Assembly (NCBI GenBank): GCA_030043455.1
Contig: JASHXQ010000017.1
Coordinates: 1 to 8,151, forward strand
Origin: Nitrososphaerales archaeon
GTDB taxonomy: Archaea; Thermoproteota; Nitrososphaeria; Nitrososphaerales; CADDZS01
DNA: 8,151 nucleotides
Direction: 5' to 3'
Shown: in pieces, positions 6,611-8,151 of the stretch
Layout of the letters: every line of letters starts with the position of its first letter
Position numbering within the stretch: the stretch's first letter is position 1
Notes under the pieces: generated by a model
Databases searched by the model: none
What the model saw: the letters and a program-made list of their open reading frames with translations, nothing else
What the model was told of the DNA's origin: nothing
Program-made: the position numbers and the translations under genes

Positions 6611-6982
6611 TTACTGCTTCTTCCCTTTGGCACTCATGGGCATTTCAGCAAGAAGCTCCAGTATGGAATCGCCCAGATTGGAAGTTCCAACTGGGTCTGT
6701 AGAAACTAGAAGGATGTGATCTTGATCCAAGTTGAAAGTGTAGATGTTAACTTTTTCTCGCTTGTCTAGAATGTACCTGCGGCGGCCGAGGTATTTGTTC
6801 CAGTCATTTCCGGACCGGTGCATTGTAGTCCACTGCAGATAAAGCTGTTCCGCCTGGGACGCCGGCTCCAAGGATTTGATCTCTGACCGCATGCCACCCT
6901 TGATCAATTTGCCGTCAGGACCAATAATTGCAGCAAATCTTACCGAGGGATTTTGTCTCAGCACGTCCTCGATATTCGGCAT
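6611..6982 (-). CDS. DUF6659-like small cytosolic protein (roadblock-like fold suspected), 123 aa
   Basis: The layout agrees with small thaumarchaeal proteins of the DUF6659 type: an opening NPSVRFAAIIGPDGKLI (11-27), a central helical part (SQAEQLYLQWTTMHRSGNDW), a basic strand RRRYILDKREKVNIYTF and a strand DQDHILLVSTDP, ending in a helix. The strand-Gly-strand opening recalls the roadblock/LC7 or profilin-like folds that sense 'self' in small-GTPase or signalling modules; that comparison is from memory and is an inference. The frame stays open to 7069, but ATG at 6982 is preferred: a TATA box lies about 30 nt upstream of it, which would put transcription start just before the ATG, and the 29-residue extension (rich in Ser, Leu and Cys) does not resemble the family start. 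It is soluble with a basic C-terminus (SAKGKKQ). Molecular function is unknown. Confidence 0.7.
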   Translation of the reverse strand: MPNIEDVLRQNPSVRFAAIIGPDGKLIKGGMRSEIKSLEPASQAEQLYLQWTTMHRSGNDWNKYLGRRRYILDKREKVNIYTFNLDQDHILLVSTDPVGTSNLGDSILELLAEMPMSAKGKKQ

Positions 6983-7297
6983 CCAAACCAAAAGATTCGC
7001 TAAAGGGTATAAAAAATTGCTACAGGGCAACAATAGAATTTGTCGCTCACTGGAAGAAACGCTCATCAACCCAGAGCTATGTCAGACTACTTTTCAAAGA
7101 GTACTAGCCCTTTTCAACCCCCAAGACAGAAAAGATAATCGATAGATGGGGTTAAGTCTAAAGTCCGGGAAGTCTATCGGCAGATACTAGATTCTTAGTG
7201 CAAATTGCCCTAATTTAAGAAGTTTGGGCTTCCCAGACAGATCGGGGAACTCTTCTGATCGATCTCGGAAGATGAGTTGAATATGTTTCGGCGACGG
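6983..7297. other. Intergenic region between the DUF6659-like and Ser/Thr-rich genes
   Basis: A stretch of 315 bases without a credible gene. It contains the TATA box near 7012 for the gene starting at 6982. The rest (7070-7297) shows only a few very short open frames, such as a 19-codon frame from 7079 on the plus strand, with no supporting context. I found no tRNA-like T-loop, no C/D-box pair and no clear hairpin terminator. Confidence 0.5.
7008..7016 (-). promoter_or_regulatory. TATA box for the DUF6659-like gene; decides its start
   Basis: The minus strand reads TTTTTTATA in an AT-rich patch centred about 30 nt upstream of the ATG at 6982. At normal archaeal spacing, transcription would begin within about 5 nt of that ATG, giving a leaderless message. 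This argues against the longer frame that begins at 7069, whose start would lie upstream of the promoter. Confidence 0.6.
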
Positions 7298-7948
7298 TTA
7301 CTCGTTGGATTTGTCTTCTTGGCGAACCCGTCTAATCACAAGAAACATCGAACCCGCGGCTAAGACAACTGAGCTAATCGAAAGAATTCCAAAAATTCGG
7401 AACGTTTGAGAGTCGACCTTATTTGCATCTGCAACTGAAGAAGAGCTGGTGAATGAACTGAAAATCGAAGGTTGATTTGATGATACGACGGTTGTTACCG
7501 CCGATTCGATCGAGGTGATCGCGGAGCTGTTCGTCACGTTTGTCGCAGTAAGAGCAACGGCGCTCCCGTTTGTCAATCCAGCAATTGTAGAAGAGGAAGC
7601 CGAGGGCGGGTTGGTGGCTGTGGAATTAGAGGGTACTTGGGAATTAATCAGACCTGATACAGATGTCGAACTAATAGATTCAGAAATCAGTGTGTGAACA
7701 GGTTCGGTACTTGAAGTAATACTAGTTGAAAATGTGGGAGTTTGAGAAGAGCTCATCAAGGAGGATGTTGAAGCCGACTGGTAATTCGATGGTGATCCCT
7801 CGGAGTTGGCATTGCGAGTCTGAGACTGCCTGAGCAACGGGGAGCCCTGTTGACCAACAATTGCTGGCGAAGAAAGGACTCCTAAAATCACGAGAGCGCA
7901 AGCTATTGCCAGAATTACATTAAGAACTGGCCTGTCCGGAAAGTTCAT
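7298..7948 (-). CDS. Mucin-like Ser/Thr-rich surface protein with N-terminal signal and C-terminal membrane anchor, 216 aa
   Basis: No enzymatic domain is present. Residues 1-32 form a signal peptide or N-terminal anchor (NVILAIACALVILGVLSSPAIV). Residues 35-180 are dominated by Ser, Thr, Asn, Ala and Val, without a compact domain, resembling an O-glycosylated stalk; N-glycosylation sequons occur at Asn108, Asn127, Asn137 and Asn140. A single C-terminal membrane helix (about 186-205) is followed by a basic cytoplasmic tail (RRVRQEDKSNE), giving a type I topology. The segment TFRIFG just before the helix, with helix and basic tail, loosely recalls the tripartite tails processed by archaeosortases, but it lacks the PGF or PEFG signature. 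A Shine-Dalgarno-like GAGG lies 7 nt before the ATG at 7948. It is a plausible substrate for the PMT enzyme and the rhomboid protease encoded nearby. Proteins of this composition diverge fast, so homology searches may be uninformative. Confidence 0.75.
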   Translation of the reverse strand: MNFPDRPVLNVILAIACALVILGVLSSPAIVGQQGSPLLRQSQTRNANSEGSPSNYQSASTSSLMSSSQTPTFSTSITSSTEPVHTLISESISSTSVSGLINSQVPSNSTATNPPSASSSTIAGLTNGSAVALTATNVTNSSAITSIESAVTTVVSSNQPSIFSSFTSSSSVADANKVDSQTFRIFGILSISSVVLAAGSMFLVIRRVRQEDKSNE

Positions 7949-8151
7949 AGATCTGCCTCGGGTATGGATACAGCTTCGAGAGACTGCTTCATAGTTCTAG
8001 TTATCAGAACAGCAAGGATGGAATAGTTCTCATTTCCATCAACACCCTCTTTCGAGGGCCATAGCTGCGCTGAGAGGCTATTAGTAGAAAAGAGAAAGTG
8101 CCAAAGCCAAAGCAAGAAATAAAGAAGCCGTATCTGTACAAGTTTGATGCC
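7945..8151 (-). CDS. Possible C-terminal part of an upstream gene, 68 codons, reaching the right edge
   Basis: From the right edge the minus strand stays open for 68 codons and stops at a TGA that overlaps the ATG of the next gene (ATGA), an arrangement typical of translationally coupled cistrons. The translation begins with a hydrophobic aromatic stretch (IRLLYFLLWLWHFLFSTNS) that could be a membrane helix or signal peptide. A polar part ends in TMKQSLEAVSIPEADL. No start codon is assured. A second minus-strand frame ends in a TM-like tail (SLFLALALALSLFY) with a stop at 8081-8083 and would instead be the end of a different membrane protein. Only sequence beyond the edge can choose between them. 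No family recognised. Confidence 0.35.
   Translation of the reverse strand, partial: GIKLVQIRLLYFLLWLWHFLFSTNSLSAQLWPSKEGVDGNENYSILAVLITRTMKQSLEAVSIPEADL
7956..7959 (-). promoter_or_regulatory. Ribosome binding site of the Ser/Thr-rich gene
   Basis: GAGG on the minus strand stands 7 nt upstream of ATG 7948. It is the best-placed Shine-Dalgarno element in the window, where other genes appear leaderless or lack one. This suggests that the gene is translated from a message with a leader, possibly from within an operon continuing from beyond the right edge. Confidence 0.45.

Noticed and set aside
7194..7297. Possible RNA gene or structured leader
   Set aside because: Short complementary stretches (CTTCC/GGAAG, repeated GATCG) are present, but no stable hairpin, tRNA T-loop or C/D-box pair could be drawn.
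7515..7697. Plus-strand 60-codon open frame
   Set aside because: It is antisense to the Ser/Thr-rich gene; the low-complexity coding strand readily yields open antisense frames.
1..8151. CRISPR array, insertion sequence, attachment site or rRNA/tRNA gene
   Set aside because: I saw no regularly spaced repeats, transposase motifs, terminal inverted repeats with target duplications, or conserved tRNA/rRNA signatures on either strand.

Overview
The window reads as a gene-dense archaeal chromosome segment, probably from the Nitrososphaerota (Thaumarchaeota) or a close relative. The reasons are archaeal-type TATA boxes about 25-30 nt upstream of genes that would be nearly leaderless, frequent TTG start codons, an archaeal-style PMT glycosyltransferase next to a GT87-like polytopic enzyme, and a small protein resembling the DUF6659-like family that I associate with thaumarchaea. 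No ammonia-oxidation genes are visible. A malic enzyme and a possible vitamin-type transporter subunit would suit a heterotrophic lineage. The phylum assignment is an inference; no rRNA or tRNA gene is present to settle it.

Left part (1-1746): the N-terminal 269 codons of a malic enzyme run off the left edge on the minus strand. A divergent plus-strand pair follows: an 80-aa unknown protein (1062-1304) and a DCC-type (DUF393) thiol-disulfide oxidoreductase-like protein (1333-1746). That pair converges on a 140-aa unknown minus-strand gene (1757-2179).

Middle (2289-4955): a two-gene minus-strand operon for surface glycosylation. A 389-aa GT87/DUF2029-like membrane mannosyltransferase is followed 12 nt later by a 494-aa PMT-family protein glycosyltransferase. 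A clear TATA box lies about 90 nt upstream of the first gene. The intergenic region at 4956-5217 also holds a perfect 13-bp palindrome and an exact 13-base match to the common end of Illumina adapters. The adapter match raises the possibility that the assembly is joined artificially at about 5200.

Right part (5218-8151): a plus-strand ECF S-component-like membrane protein converges on a minus-strand series: a serine/threonine-rich surface protein with one C-terminal membrane anchor (7298-7948), a DUF6659-like cytosolic protein (6611-6982, start revised) and a rhomboid intramembrane protease (5804-6532). A possible coding tail of another gene reaches the right edge and would overlap the start of the Ser/Thr-rich gene by ATGA.

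Taken together, the most interesting reading is a small cell-surface neighbourhood. It contains enzymes that can glycosylate Ser/Thr-rich segments (PMT, GT87), a Ser/Thr-rich single-anchor protein that could be their substrate, and an intramembrane protease that could release such a protein. These links are inferred from gene content and proximity only.
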